A DNA stretch of 64,000 nucleotides from Coprococcus sp. OM04-5BH. GTDB taxonomy: Bacteria > Bacillota > Clostridia > Lachnospirales > Lachnospiraceae. Each line of letters starts with the position of its first letter. Within the stretch, counting starts at the first letter, position 1. Below are positions 34,806 through 44,815 of the stretch, piece after piece. Under the pieces are notes generated by a model that saw only the letters and a list, made by a program, of their open reading frames with translations, did not search any database and was not told the DNA's origin. The translations under genes and the position numbers were made by a program. The stretch is from the NCBI RefSeq assembly GCF_003482105.1, contig NZ_QULM01000002.1:1-64000 (forward strand). Reading direction: 5' to 3'.

Positions 34806-37800
34806 ATGTATTTAAAAAGCATAGAAGTAAACGGCTTCAAATCATTTGCAAATAAAATAGTCTTTAAATTCAATCATGGTATCACATGTATAGTAGGTCC
34901 TAATGGTTCAGGTAAGAGTAACGTAGGTGATGCGGTGAGATGGGTTCTTGGTGAGCAGAGTGCCAAGAGTCTCCGAGGTTCCAAGATGGAGGATGTAATA
35001 TTTTCGGGAACTGAGCTTAGAAAGCCACAGGGCTCTGCCTATGTTGCAATCACCCTTGACAACAGTGACCACAGTCTACCTGTGGATTACAATGAGGTTA
35101 CGGTGGCAAGGCGTGTATATCGTTCCGGAGAAAGTGAATACCTCATAAACGGAACCGTAAGCCGACTTAAGGACGTACATTCGCTGTTCTTTGATACAGG
35201 TATAGGTAAAGAAGGCTATTCCATTATCGGACAGGGACAGATCGAGAAGATACTTAACGGTAAGCCGGAGGAGAGACGTGAGCTTTTTGATGAGGCTGCT
35301 GGTATAGTTAAGTTTAAGAAGAATAAGCTTGCCGCAGAGAAGTCATTGGAGACGGAGAGAGATAATCTCAACCGTGTGAATGATATACTCTACGAGTTAG
35401 AGAAGCAGGTTGGTCCCCTTAAGGCTCAGTCCGAGAAGGCGAGAAAATATCTTGCTTACAAAGAAGAATTAAAGAAGTTTGATATAAATGCTTATCTTAT
35501 AGAAGAAAAAGAAATCAAGGAAGGTATCGAGAAGCAGACGGCGGATCTTAATATAATAAATGACGATCTGGCGGAGAAAAATCAGGCGTACGATTCTACC
35601 AAGGAAGAGTATGAGAAGATAGAACAGACCATCGAGGAATTAAATGAGCTTATTGAGTCTGTGAAGAATGATATCCATGAAAAGGAAATGGAAAATCAGA
35701 AGCTTACAGGTGATATAGGTATCCTTGATCAGCAGATCATTAATTACAGGATGAATGATGAGAATATTAATGATCAGATAAAAAGGCTGGAGAAACAGAT
35801 AGAGGACAGCAAGGCTGCCATACTCTCATACATAGATCAGAAGAACGGACTTCTTGAGAAGAAGAATGCCTCAGACAATGACCTGTCAGAAGCAAAGAAA
35901 AAGAGTGCCGGGATCAGTGCTGACATAGAAAAGATGGAGCAGGAGATCGAGGACTGCAAGAGTGATATCATAGAGTATATCAGCGAGAGCGGTTCTGTTA
36001 AGGCTAAAGTGGGCAGATATGATGCCATGCTTGAAAATATTAATTTCAGGAAGACTAAGCTTAACCAGAGATTTCTCCAGTTTAAGAGCGATGAAGCCCA
36101 CGACCGTCAGGAATATAACAAGTTAAACAGTGACCTTGAAACCCTTGAAGCTCAGATCGAGGAGAAGGTAAGCAGACTTAATGAAGTAGAGAAGCAGCTT
36201 GCCGACAATCAGGAGAGAAACAAGGAAAACAGACTTCTCATCCACAACACCAACGAGAGACTTTCGGCAACCAAGTCAAAGCGTGAGGCTTTAAGGAACA
36301 TAACCGAGCGGTATGACGGTTACGGCAACAGTATCAAGAAGGTTATGGAACAAAAAACGAACAATCCGGGTATACTTGGAGTTGTTGCCGATCTTATATC
36401 TGTAAATAGGGATTATGAGATAGCTGTGGAGACAGCCCTTGGAGGAAGTATCCAGAATATCGTTACAGAGGATGACACCACAGCCAAGAAGATGATAGCA
36501 TATCTTAAGAATAACAGATTGGGACGTGCCACTTTCTTACCTCTTAATAATATTTCAGACCGAGGCTCTGTAAGAAGCGAGGTACTGTCTGAGCGAGGTG
36601 TGATCGGGGTTGCCTCAGAGCTTGTTACAGTGGATAAGAAGTACGAGCCACTGGCGAAGAACCTTCTTGGCAGGATAATCGTTGCGGATAATATTGATAA
36701 CGCCCTGGCTGTTGCAAGAAAATATAATCACACCTTAAGGATAGTTACCCTTGAGGGAGAGCTTCTTAATCCGGGCGGTTCCCTTACAGGTGGAGCCTAC
36801 AGGAATAACAGTAATCTTCTTGGAAGAAAGAGAGAGCTTGATGAATTAAAGCAGCTTATCAACAAGCTTAACAAGACTGCCCTTGACGCATCAAGGCTTG
36901 ACGAGGAGTTAAAGACCCAGAGAGAGTCATTCAGAGCGGAGATCGACAGCCTTAATGTATACCTCCAGAAGGCATATATTGAGAAGAATACCCTCACTCT
37001 TAATATAGAGCAGGTATCCTCAAGATTATCAGAGTCCAATAATGCTTTCTCGTCTATCCAGAAGGAGATAAATGAGTTAAACAATCAGGTTATCGAGATA
37101 AACAGTAATAAAAGTAAACTTTATGATGACAGTAAGAAGCATGAGGATGCCAAGGCGTCCTGTGAGGAGCGTATAAATGAGCTGACAGAGAAGATAGCAA
37201 AAGAGCGGGAGGCTCTTACCGGAGCAAATGAAAAGGTATCGACGTTTCTGGTAGACAATAATGCCATCACTCAGCAGGAAGAGTTTATTACCAGCAATAT
37301 CTCAAGGATTAAGCAGGACATAGATTCCTACACAAGAGAAAAGGAAGACTATATGTCAAGGCTTACGGAGAAATCCCAGGAGATCAAGAAGCTGGATGAG
37401 GATATAACCCATTACAAAGAGCTTATTGAGGATAACAATGCCGTCCTTAAGCAGGATTCAGAAAAGCTTGAGTCCTATAATAAGGACAGGGAAGGGAATA
37501 TAAACAGAAATAAGGAGTTCTTCAACAGAAGAGAAGAATTGAGCAAAAGTATAAGCGGTCTTGAAAAGGCTGCATACAAGCTTAATTCACTTATTGAGAA
37601 GAATACGGAGAAGTCCGACGCCCTGAACAATTACATGTGGGAGGAGTACGAGATCACTTACAGCAGTGCCCTTCCTATGTTTGACGAAGACCTTCAGGAT
37701 CTAAACTCCCTTAAGAAGGAGATTGGAGCCATAAAGTCTAAGATAAAGTCTCTTGGGGACGTAAATGTTAATTCCATTGAGGACTACAAGGAAGTATCGG

Positions 37801-38363
37801 AAAGATATGAATTCTTAAAGGGACAGCATGACGATATTGTGGCTGCGGAGCATAACCTGATTTCCGTTATAAATGATCTTGACAAGGCAATGCAGGAGCA
37901 GTTTGCCCTTAAGTTTAAAGAGATACAGACCATGTTCGACAAGGTGTTCAAGGAGCTCTTTGGCGGTGGAAAGGGAGAGCTTGAGCTGGTGGATGATACA
38001 AACCTTCTTGAAACAGGAATAAGGATAATCGCTCAGCCACCGGGAAAGAAGTTGCAGAACATGATGCAGTTGTCAGGTGGAGAAAAATCCCTTACGGCCA
38101 TTGCACTGTTATTTGCAATACAGAGTCTTAAGCCTTCACCTTTCTGTCTCCTTGACGAGATAGAGGCGGCACTTGATGACTCTAATGTAAGAAGATTTGC
38201 AAAGTATCTGAACAGACTTACAAAGGACACCCAGTTCATTGTTATATCCCACAGAAAGGGTACCATGGAGGCTGCGGACATCCTCTACGGAATAACAATG
38301 CAGGAAAAGGGTGTTTCAACACTTGTTTCAGTTAATATGATCGAGGGAGACCTTGACAAATAA
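34806..38363 (+). CDS. smc: Chromosome segregation SMC protein
   Basis: The SMC dimer with ScpA/ScpB (genes at 3569 and 4360) loads and extrudes DNA loops. The 1185-residue length is typical. The N-terminal head has Walker A GPNGSGKSN. It is followed by a coiled coil to about residue 500, a hinge domain (about 515-640, with GLGGSIQN-like ALGGSIQNIV and GRATFLPL), a second coiled coil and a C-terminal head. That head shows the signature LSGGEKSLTAIALLFAI and Walker B FCLLDEIEAALDD. It starts two bases behind rnc and is followed by ftsY, the conserved rnc-smc-ftsY order. Confidence 0.98.
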   Translation: MYLKSIEVNGFKSFANKIVFKFNHGITCIVGPNGSGKSNVGDAVRWVLGEQSAKSLRGSKMEDVIFSGTELRKPQGSAYVAITLDNSDHSLPVDYNEVTVARRVYRSGESEYLINGTVSRLKDVHSLFFDTGIGKEGYSIIGQGQIEKILNGKPEERRELFDEAAGIVKFKKNKLAAEKSLETERDNLNRVNDILYELEKQVGPLKAQSEKARKYLAYKEELKKFDINAYLIEEKEIKEGIEKQTADLNIINDDLAEKNQAYDSTKEEYEKIEQTIEELNELIESVKNDIHEKEMENQKLTGDIGILDQQIINYRMNDENINDQIKRLEKQIEDSKAAILSYIDQKNGLLEKKNASDNDLSEAKKKSAGISADIEKMEQEIEDCKSDIIEYISESGSVKAKVGRYDAMLENINFRKTKLNQRFLQFKSDEAHDRQEYNKLNSDLETLEAQIEEKVSRLNEVEKQLADNQERNKENRLLIHNTNERLSATKSKREALRNITERYDGYGNSIKKVMEQKTNNPGILGVVADLISVNRDYEIAVETALGGSIQNIVTEDDTTAKKMIAYLKNNRLGRATFLPLNNISDRGSVRSEVLSERGVIGVASELVTVDKKYEPLAKNLLGRIIVADNIDNALAVARKYNHTLRIVTLEGELLNPGGSLTGGAYRNNSNLLGRKRELDELKQLINKLNKTALDASRLDEELKTQRESFRAEIDSLNVYLQKAYIEKNTLTLNIEQVSSRLSESNNAFSSIQKEINELNNQVIEINSNKSKLYDDSKKHEDAKASCEERINELTEKIAKEREALTGANEKVSTFLVDNNAITQQEEFITSNISRIKQDIDSYTREKEDYMSRLTEKSQEIKKLDEDITHYKELIEDNNAVLKQDSEKLESYNKDREGNINRNKEFFNRREELSKSISGLEKAAYKLNSLIEKNTEKSDALNNYMWEEYEITYSSALPMFDEDLQDLNSLKKEIGAIKSKIKSLGDVNVNSIEDYKEVSERYEFLKGQHDDIVAAEHNLISVINDLDKAMQEQFALKFKEIQTMFDKVFKELFGGGKGELELVDDTNLLETGIRIIAQPPGKKLQNMMQLSGGEKSLTAIALLFAIQSLKPSPFCLLDEIEAALDDSNVRRFAKYLNRLTKDTQFIVISHRKGTMEAADILYGITMQEKGVSTLVSVNMIEGDLDK

Positions 38364-38427
38364 GATACATATTTATTTTGACAGATATGTTTAATGGTAT
38401 CAGACCCAGATAAAGGAGGAACAGGTT

Positions 38428-39408
38428 ATGGCAGAAGAAAAAGAAAAGAAAGGTTTCTTTAAGAGACTTAAGGACGGTCTTACAAAGACCAGAAACAATA
38501 TTGCAGAGAGCTTTGCTTCGGTATTCGGAGCCTCAAAGATAGATGATGATTTCTATGAGGAGCTTGAGGAAACATTTATCATGGCAGATATGGGCTATGA
38601 GACCACCGAGAAGGTAATAGAGAACCTTAAGGAGCGTGTAAAGGAAGCAAAGATAAAGGATCCTGCTGCCTGCAAGGAGCTTATCATCAATATAATCAGA
38701 GATCAGATGATGGTAGAGGAATCAGCATATGATTTTGAGAACATGAAGACAGTTGTGCTGGTAATAGGTGTAAATGGTGTAGGAAAGACTACAACCATAG
38801 GAAAGTTAGCTGCCCAGTATAAGAGAGCCGGCAAGAGAGTTCTTATAGCTGCCGCAGATACCTTCAGAGCTGCTGCCATAGATCAGCTTAAGACATGGGC
38901 AGACAGAGCAGAGGTTGATATGATATCCCACAGCGAGGGGGCTGATCCTTCCGCTGTTGTCTATGACGCAGTTGCTGCTGCCAAGGCGAGGAATACAGAT
39001 ATTCTTCTTATAGACACAGCAGGAAGACTCCATAACAAGAAAAATCTTATGGATGAGCTCGCCAAAATGAGAAGGATAATAGGAAGAGACTATCCGGATG
39101 CCCATGTGGAGTCCCTTATAGTCCTTGACGGAACCACAGGTCAGAACGCCTTAGAGCAGGCAAGACAGTTCTCAAATGTAACAGAGATAGACGGTATAGT
39201 CATAACGAAGCTTGACGGAACAGCTAAGGGCGGTATTGCCATTGCCATCCAGGAGGAGCTTAATGTTCCGGTTAAGTTTATCGGAATCGGTGAGAAGATC
39301 AGTGATCTCCAGAGATTTGACCCATCAGCATATGTAGACGCATTGTTTGCAGATTTTGATGAGGACAGAAGTGAGTTGGATATTCTCATGGGAGATGAAA
39401 TAAAATAG
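38428..39408 (+). CDS. ftsY: Signal recognition particle receptor FtsY
   Basis: FtsY docks SRP-ribosome complexes at the membrane. The 326-residue protein has a short basic N-terminal stretch instead of the long acidic A domain of E. coli. A complete NG GTPase follows: GVNGVGKTTTIGKL (P-loop), DTFRAAAIDQL, DTAGRLHNKKNLM and TKLDGTAKGG. The C-terminal GIGEKISDLQRFDP is conserved. AAAGGAGGA is its ribosome binding site; 64 bases separate it from smc. Confidence 0.97.
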   Translation: MAEEKEKKGFFKRLKDGLTKTRNNIAESFASVFGASKIDDDFYEELEETFIMADMGYETTEKVIENLKERVKEAKIKDPAACKELIINIIRDQMMVEESAYDFENMKTVVLVIGVNGVGKTTTIGKLAAQYKRAGKRVLIAAADTFRAAAIDQLKTWADRAEVDMISHSEGADPSAVVYDAVAAAKARNTDILLIDTAGRLHNKKNLMDELAKMRRIIGRDYPDAHVESLIVLDGTTGQNALEQARQFSNVTEIDGIVITKLDGTAKGGIAIAIQEELNVPVKFIGIGEKISDLQRFDPSAYVDALFADFDEDRSELDILMGDEIK

Positions 39409-39486
39409 GAATATGAGAAGAATAATCCTAGAAAAATATAACATGAATGACAGAGTACTTATGGATGTGAAGGAGACAGAAAAAAC

Positions 39487-40713
39487 ATGGCTGAAGAACT
39501 TACATTGAAGAAATTTGAAGAGGCGTATGAGATAATAAAAAAGGTTGTACTTCCTACCAATCTTGTTGAAAGCGAATATTTCAGCAAGCAGACAGGAAAC
39601 AAAGTATATTTCAAGCCTGAGAACATGCAGCTTACAGGTGCATACAAGATCAGAGGTGCATACTACAAGATCAGCACATTAAGTGATGAACTGAGACAGA
39701 AGGGACTTATCACAGCGTCAGCAGGAAACCATGCCCAGGGTGTTGCCTATGCAGCAAAGGCATACGGAGTTAAGGCTACTATTGTAATGCCTGCTTCAAC
39801 ACCGCTTATTAAGGTAAACAGAACAAAATCCTACGGAGCTGATGTTATCCTTTACGGAGACGTATATGACGAGGCATGTGCATATGCATTAGAGCTTGCA
39901 GAGGATAAGGGATATACATTTATCCATCCGTTTGATGATCTTGACGTTGCAACAGGACAGGGTTCAGTAGCCATGGAGATCATAAAGGAACTTCCGTTTG
40001 TTGATTACATACTTGTTCCTATCGGCGGTGGCGGACTTGCCACAGGTGTGTCTACCCTTGCCAAGATGATGAATCCTAACATCAAGGTAATAGGTGTTGA
40101 GCCTGCCGGTGCCAACTGTATGCAGGTGTCCTTAAAGAATAAGAAGGTGACAACTCTTCCATCGGTTGATACAATAGCAGACGGTACAGCAGTTAAGACA
40201 CCGGGAACCAAGATATTTCCATATATACAGAAGAATATAGATGGCATAATAACTGTTGAGGACAGTGAACTTATAGTTGCTTTCCTTGACATGTTAGAGA
40301 ACCACAAAATGCTTGTGGAGAATTCGGGACTTCTTACAGTAGCGGCTCTTAAGCACCTTAATGTCAAGGGAAAGAAAGTCGTCAGCATATTAAGTGGCGG
40401 AAATATGGATATGATCACCTTCTCTTCAATAGTACAGCATGGACTTATTGCAAGAGACAGAATATTCACCGTATCAACACTGCTTCCTGACAAGCCGGGT
40501 GCTCTTATGAACATATCGAAGGTTATTGCTGATCTTAACGGTAATATCATCAAGCTGGAGCACAACCAGTTCGTATCTATCAACAGAAGCTCTGCCGTTG
40601 AACTTATTATTACAATGGAGGCCTTCGGATCTGAGCACAAGCAGCTTATAATCAATACTCTTTCAGAGAAAGGATATAAGCCTAAGGAAGTAATGACCAA
40701 GGGAATTTATTAA
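39487..40713 (+). CDS. ilvA: Threonine ammonia-lyase (deaminase) with ACT domain
   Basis: A PLP enzyme converting threonine to 2-oxobutyrate, the entry to isoleucine synthesis. The 408-residue protein has the lysine motif LTGAYKIRGA, SAGNHAQG, and the phosphate-binding GGGGLATG. A short C-terminal ACT domain (about 330-408; LLPDKPGALMNISKVIA) follows. A single short ACT domain resembles the TdcB-like/anaerobic clostridial form rather than the double-ACT E. coli IlvA, so it may be either biosynthetic or catabolic. With ilvB, ilvN and ilvC in the same window, the biosynthetic reading is favoured. The next gene begins six bases after its stop. Confidence 0.9.
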   Translation: MAEELTLKKFEEAYEIIKKVVLPTNLVESEYFSKQTGNKVYFKPENMQLTGAYKIRGAYYKISTLSDELRQKGLITASAGNHAQGVAYAAKAYGVKATIVMPASTPLIKVNRTKSYGADVILYGDVYDEACAYALELAEDKGYTFIHPFDDLDVATGQGSVAMEIIKELPFVDYILVPIGGGGLATGVSTLAKMMNPNIKVIGVEPAGANCMQVSLKNKKVTTLPSVDTIADGTAVKTPGTKIFPYIQKNIDGIITVEDSELIVAFLDMLENHKMLVENSGLLTVAALKHLNVKGKKVVSILSGGNMDMITFSSIVQHGLIARDRIFTVSTLLPDKPGALMNISKVIADLNGNIIKLEHNQFVSINRSSAVELIITMEAFGSEHKQLIINTLSEKGYKPKEVMTKGIY

Positions 40714-40718
40714 TATTT

Positions 40719-42140
40719 ATGTGCATAGTAACTGTGAATAAGAAAAACAGCATATCCTGCGAGCCGGGGACCAACCTGTATAAGCTTTTGTGTGACAACG
40801 GATATTTCTTTCAGGGAAACTGTGGAGGAAATGGAAGATGTAACGCATGTAACGTGCTTATAACAAACAAGGGACAGTTTGTGAAGAGCTGCCGGTATGA
40901 GGTTACGGAAGATATTGAGATATACATGGATATAAAGGAAACAAATATTCTGGCAGATCACTCAGTTGATCCGGGGATTGTTAAAGATGCAATAGCTGCA
41001 GGTGACAGCAAAATGCCGCAGGGGTATGGAATAGCCGTTGATATCGGAACCACCACAATAGCCATGGAGCTTATTAAGCTTAGTGACGGTTCAAGGGCTT
41101 CTGTATATAAGACTATCAATTCACAGACTGCAACCGGGGCCGATGTGGTAAGCCGTATTAATCTTGCGGCGGAGGCATCGGGACTTGAACTGCTCCATAA
41201 CATGGTGGCAGAAGATATATTAAAGGGTGTAGATGAGCTTATAAAAAAGACAGGTATATCTGATACCGAGATCAGCAGGATATGCTTTTCGGGCAATACG
41301 GCAATGACCTATATCCTGGTAGGAACCGGAACGGAATGTTTTGCTTCATATCCCTTTAAAACAAAAAAAATAATGTATCACGGAGAGGACGTGTCGGATA
41401 TACTGGGGCATAGCAGAACCGGTGGTGTCAGCCTTTCCGGGATCCCGTATTATATTGCACCGGAGATAAGCGCATTTGTAGGGGGAGATATCTCCTCCGG
41501 TGCAGCGACGCTTGGACTCTATGACAGTAAAAAGTACAGGCTGCTCATAGATCTTGGAACAAATGGCGAGATACTTCTTGCCGGCAGGGATGGGGGATTT
41601 GCAGTATCCACAGCCTGCGGACCTGCCTTTGAGGGAGCCTTCAGCGGAGGACTTTATGGTTCTACATTATTTGACTATATAGATCTCTACAGGAGATCCG
41701 GTAAGATAGATGAAAATGGTATCATCTGCCCTGAGTATTTCGATGAGGGCCTTCCACTGACCGGGGACAATGTTCTCACAATGGACATGGTGCACGATTT
41801 TCTTCTTGCAAAGGCTGCCATAGCAGGGGGCATATGTACCCTCATAAAAGAAGCCGGTGTGTCCGTTTCGGACATTGAGAATATATATATATCAGGTGGA
41901 TTTGGTTTTCATCTGGATACAGACAAGGCCATAAGGCTTGGGATGTTCCCGGGATATTTCTCGGGAAAGACAAAGATTTCAGGAAACACATCCCTGGCAG
42001 GCTCATATCTAATGTTATTCAGATCAGACATAACAGAAGATATCATCAGAAATAATAAAAAGACAGAATATATAAATCTTGCCGCAAATGAACACTTCAA
42101 TAATGTGTTCGTAGACAGCATGAGGCTTGTACAGATATAG
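40719..42140 (+). CDS. 2Fe-2S/ASKHA protein resembling corrinoid-activation (RACo/RamA-like) factors
   Basis: The N-terminal ferredoxin-like domain has four cysteines at residues 35, 41, 44 and 58 (C-x5-C-x2-C-x13-C), suited to a 2Fe-2S cluster. The rest, from about residue 105, is an ASKHA-type ATPase fold: AVDIGTTTIAMEL, FSGNTAMTYIL, LLIDLGTNGEI, ACGPAFEGAFSGG and YISGGFGFHLD. This domain pair is that of proteins that reductively reactivate cob(II)alamin proteins at the cost of ATP. It is 473 residues, shorter than many RACo proteins (about 600), and lacks an obvious linker domain. The MetH in this window has no reactivation domain, so MetH is a candidate partner (inference). Confidence 0.82.
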   Translation: MCIVTVNKKNSISCEPGTNLYKLLCDNGYFFQGNCGGNGRCNACNVLITNKGQFVKSCRYEVTEDIEIYMDIKETNILADHSVDPGIVKDAIAAGDSKMPQGYGIAVDIGTTTIAMELIKLSDGSRASVYKTINSQTATGADVVSRINLAAEASGLELLHNMVAEDILKGVDELIKKTGISDTEISRICFSGNTAMTYILVGTGTECFASYPFKTKKIMYHGEDVSDILGHSRTGGVSLSGIPYYIAPEISAFVGGDISSGAATLGLYDSKKYRLLIDLGTNGEILLAGRDGGFAVSTACGPAFEGAFSGGLYGSTLFDYIDLYRRSGKIDENGIICPEYFDEGLPLTGDNVLTMDMVHDFLLAKAAIAGGICTLIKEAGVSVSDIENIYISGGFGFHLDTDKAIRLGMFPGYFSGKTKISGNTSLAGSYLMLFRSDITEDIIRNNKKTEYINLAANEHFNNVFVDSMRLVQI

Positions 42141-42169
42141 CCTGTCAGAATACTAAAGAGGTATATTTT

Positions 42170-42970
42170 GTGAAACTGTTAAGTATAGCCAGCGGAAGCA
42201 GCGGAAATTGCTATTACGTCGGAAATTCAGATACACATATCCTTGTGGACGCAGGGGTAAGCGGAAAAAAGATAGAAAACGGACTTAGGGAGATAGGCAT
42301 AAAGCCATCAGAGTTAAATGGTGTTCTTGTAACCCATGAGCATATAGACCATGTAAAGGGGCTTGGGATAATAGCCAGGAAATACGGTGTCCCCATATAT
42401 GCCACAAGGGGGACCATAGAGGGCATAACAGCCAACAAAACATTGGGACAGATAGATGAAGAACTTTATCGTACCGTATCACCGGATCAGGTCTTTGAGA
42501 TAAATGACATATCTGTGGATCCTACAGCCATATGGCATGACGCAAATGATCCGGTATGCTATTCCATGTCAAATGATGGGAAAAAGATATCCATTGCAAC
42601 AGATTTGGGAGATTATGACGATTATATAGTTGACAAGTTGAAAAATTCAGACATAATGGTCATTGAGGCCAATCACGATGTGAGAATGCTTGAGGCGGGA
42701 TCATATCCCTATTACCTTAAGAGGAGGATACTTGGATCCCACGGCCATCTGTCAAACGAAAGATCAGGTCAGCTCATAAAGGAACTGCTCAATGATCATA
42801 TCAAGGGCATATTGCTTGGTCATCTTAGCAAGGAGAATAACTTCGAGGAGCTTGCCTATGAAACTGTCAAGCTTGAGATGGCAGGAAACAGCTTCAGTAA
42901 TGACGTAAGAGATTTTGGCTTATGTGTTGCCAGAAGAGATATGCCGGGACATATTATAGAAACTAATTAA
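42170..42970 (+). CDS. Metallo-beta-lactamase-fold hydrolase (YycJ/WalJ-like)
   Basis: The 266-residue protein begins LSIASGSSGNCYYV, typical of the YycJ/WalJ group. It carries the metal-binding THEHIDHVKG, the aspartate in ATDLGDYDD, and later GSHGHLSN and LGHLSKENN. WalJ-type proteins have been linked to cell-wall or DNA-replication coordination, but the substrate is unclear. Outside Bacillus they occur without the walKR genes, as here. The start is GTG 42170 with AAAGAGG upstream. It probably belongs to the same run of genes as the ASKHA protein. Confidence 0.87.
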   Translation: MKLLSIASGSSGNCYYVGNSDTHILVDAGVSGKKIENGLREIGIKPSELNGVLVTHEHIDHVKGLGIIARKYGVPIYATRGTIEGITANKTLGQIDEELYRTVSPDQVFEINDISVDPTAIWHDANDPVCYSMSNDGKKISIATDLGDYDDYIVDKLKNSDIMVIEANHDVRMLEAGSYPYYLKRRILGSHGHLSNERSGQLIKELLNDHIKGILLGHLSKENNFEELAYETVKLEMAGNSFSNDVRDFGLCVARRDMPGHIIETN

Positions 42971-43017
42971 TTTTAAGTTTAAATAAATTACTCAAAGAAT
43001 TAATGGAGGATGCTTTC

Positions 43018-43290
43018 ATGAAGAAGAGAATTGTAACTGTAGTAGGTAAGGACTCTGTAGGTATTATTGCAAAGGTGTGTGTATACTTTGCTGACAATGA
43101 GATCAATATACTGGATATTACTCAGACAATAGTCGGGGGGTACTTCAATATGATGATGGTAGTAGATATTGAGAAGTCTTCAAAGGGAACAGCTGCAATC
43201 GCTTCTGACCTCGATAAAATCGGTGAGGAAATCGGTGTTCAGATCAAGATACAGCATGAATCAATATTTGAATCAATGCACAGAATCTAA
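43018..43290 (+). CDS. ACT-domain protein (UPF0237)
   Basis: A 90-residue stand-alone ACT domain: [28 protein letters not shown] (key motif [11 protein letters not shown]), then [21 protein letters not shown]. The ACT fold binds small effectors, often amino acids. ATG 43018 has GGAGG (43004-43008) nine bases upstream and replaces the in-frame ATG 43003, which overlaps that site. It always pairs with the following PFL/UPF0210 gene across bacteria, 32 bases away here, so it likely senses a ligand for that partner. Confidence 0.9.
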   Translation: MKKRIVTVVGKDSVGIIAKVCVYFADNEINILDITQTIVGGYFNMMMVVDIEKSSKGTAAIASDLDKIGEEIGVQIKIQHESIFESMHRI

Positions 43291-43322
43291 TCACTATTAT
43301 AATATATAACCGGAGGAAAGAT

Positions 43323-44687
43323 ATGATCAGTATAAATGAGGTTTTGGAGACGAATGCAATGGTTTCCAAGATGAATCTTGATGTTAGGACCATAACAATG
43401 GGTATCAGTCTTCTTGACTGCGTAGGTGCAGATGTGGAGGATACTTGTAATAAGATATATAAGAAGATAACAACAAAGGCAGAGCACCTTGTTGCCACAG
43501 GTGAGAAGATTTCAGAGATGTACGGCGTACCTGTTGTACATAAGAGAATTTCCGTTACACCTATAGCGTTAGTGGGCGGTTCTGTATGTAAGACAACTGA
43601 TGATTTTGTTAAGCTTGCGGAAACTCTTGATAAGGCTGCCAAGAAGGTGGGCGTTAATTTCATCGGTGGATATTCAGCCCTTGTATGTAAGGGAATGACT
43701 CCTGCAGATGAGCTTCTCATCCGTTCCATACCTAAGGCTTTAGCAACTACAGATGTTGTGTGCAGTTCTGTAAATGTAGGCTCCACAAAGACCGGTATAA
43801 ACATGGACGCTGTAAAGCTTATCGGTGAGATGATCCTTGAGACAGCAGAGCTTACAAAGGAACAGGATTCCCTTGGATGTTGTAAGTTCGTAGTGTTCTG
43901 TAATGCCCCTGACGATAATCCGTTCATGGCAGGTGCATTCCACGGTGTTACAGAAGCTGACTGTATCATAAATGTAGGTGTCAGCGGTCCGGGTGTCGTT
44001 AAGAGTGCCCTTGAGCAGGTAAGAGGAGAGAACTTCGAGGTTCTCTGTGAGACAATAAAGAAGACAGCATTTAAGGTTACAAGAGTAGGTCAGCTGGTGG
44101 CAAAGGAGGCTTCAAAGCTTCTTGACGTTCCTTTCGGAATCGTAGATCTTTCCCTGGCTCCAACTCCTGCAGTAGGTGACAGTGTAGGTGAAATCCTTGA
44201 GGAGATCGGTCTTGAGTATGCCGGCGCCCCTGGAACAACAGCAGCTCTTGCTATGTTGAACGATCAGGTTAAGAAGGGCGGAGTTATGGCTTCATCATAT
44301 GTAGGCGGATTAAGCGGTGCTTTCATACCTGTAAGTGAGGATCAGAGAATGATAGATGCTGTTTCGGCAGGTGCTCTCACACTGGAGAAGCTTGAGGCTA
44401 TGACCTGCGTATGTTCAGTAGGTCTTGATATGATAGCAATTCCGGGTGATACAAAGGCTACAACTATTTCCGGTATCATTGCTGATGAGATGGCTCTTGG
44501 AATGATCAACCAGAAGACCACAGCAGTAAGACTTATACCTGTTATAGGCAAGACAGTAGGCGATACAGTTGAATTTGGCGGACTCTTAGGTTATGCACCT
44601 ATAATGCCTGTAAATCAGTTTGCCTGCGATAAGTTCATCAACAGAGGCGGAAGAATACCTGCTCCTATCCACAGCTTTAAGAATTAA
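43323..44687 (+). CDS. PFL family protein (UPF0210/DUF711)
   Basis: The 454-residue protein belongs to the DUF711 family, structurally related to pyruvate formate-lyase and class III ribonucleotide reductase barrels but without a known reaction. Recognisable blocks are [34 protein letters not shown] and [19 protein letters not shown]. The gene ends [12 protein letters not shown]. It is paired with the ACT-domain gene in front. GAGGAAAG lies upstream of ATG 43323. Function remains unassigned in the family. Confidence 0.9.
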   Translation: MISINEVLETNAMVSKMNLDVRTITMGISLLDCVGADVEDTCNKIYKKITTKAEHLVATGEKISEMYGVPVVHKRISVTPIALVGGSVCKTTDDFVKLAETLDKAAKKVGVNFIGGYSALVCKGMTPADELLIRSIPKALATTDVVCSSVNVGSTKTGINMDAVKLIGEMILETAELTKEQDSLGCCKFVVFCNAPDDNPFMAGAFHGVTEADCIINVGVSGPGVVKSALEQVRGENFEVLCETIKKTAFKVTRVGQLVAKEASKLLDVPFGIVDLSLAPTPAVGDSVGEILEEIGLEYAGAPGTTAALAMLNDQVKKGGVMASSYVGGLSGAFIPVSEDQRMIDAVSAGALTLEKLEAMTCVCSVGLDMIAIPGDTKATTISGIIADEMALGMINQKTTAVRLIPVIGKTVGDTVEFGGLLGYAPIMPVNQFACDKFINRGGRIPAPIHSFKN

Positions 44688-44722
44688 GCATAAGGCTTGA
44701 TAATATATACTGCAAGATCATA

Positions 44723-44755
44723 CGTCAGCCCTGCCGGTTACGGAGTGGGCTGACG
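44723..44755. other. Inverted repeat CGTCAGCCC/GGGCTGACG
   Basis: A perfect 9-bp stem (44723-44731 with 44747-44755) without a T-run after it. It may be a poor terminator of the PFL operon or a leader structure of the next gene. A related core, TCAGCCC/GGGCTGA, occurs at 55884-55914. Confidence 0.55.
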
Positions 44756-44815
44756 TTCGATTATGTGGAAAAATATTTGAATCTGAAAAGAATTTGAAAA
44801 GGATATTTTTAATTA

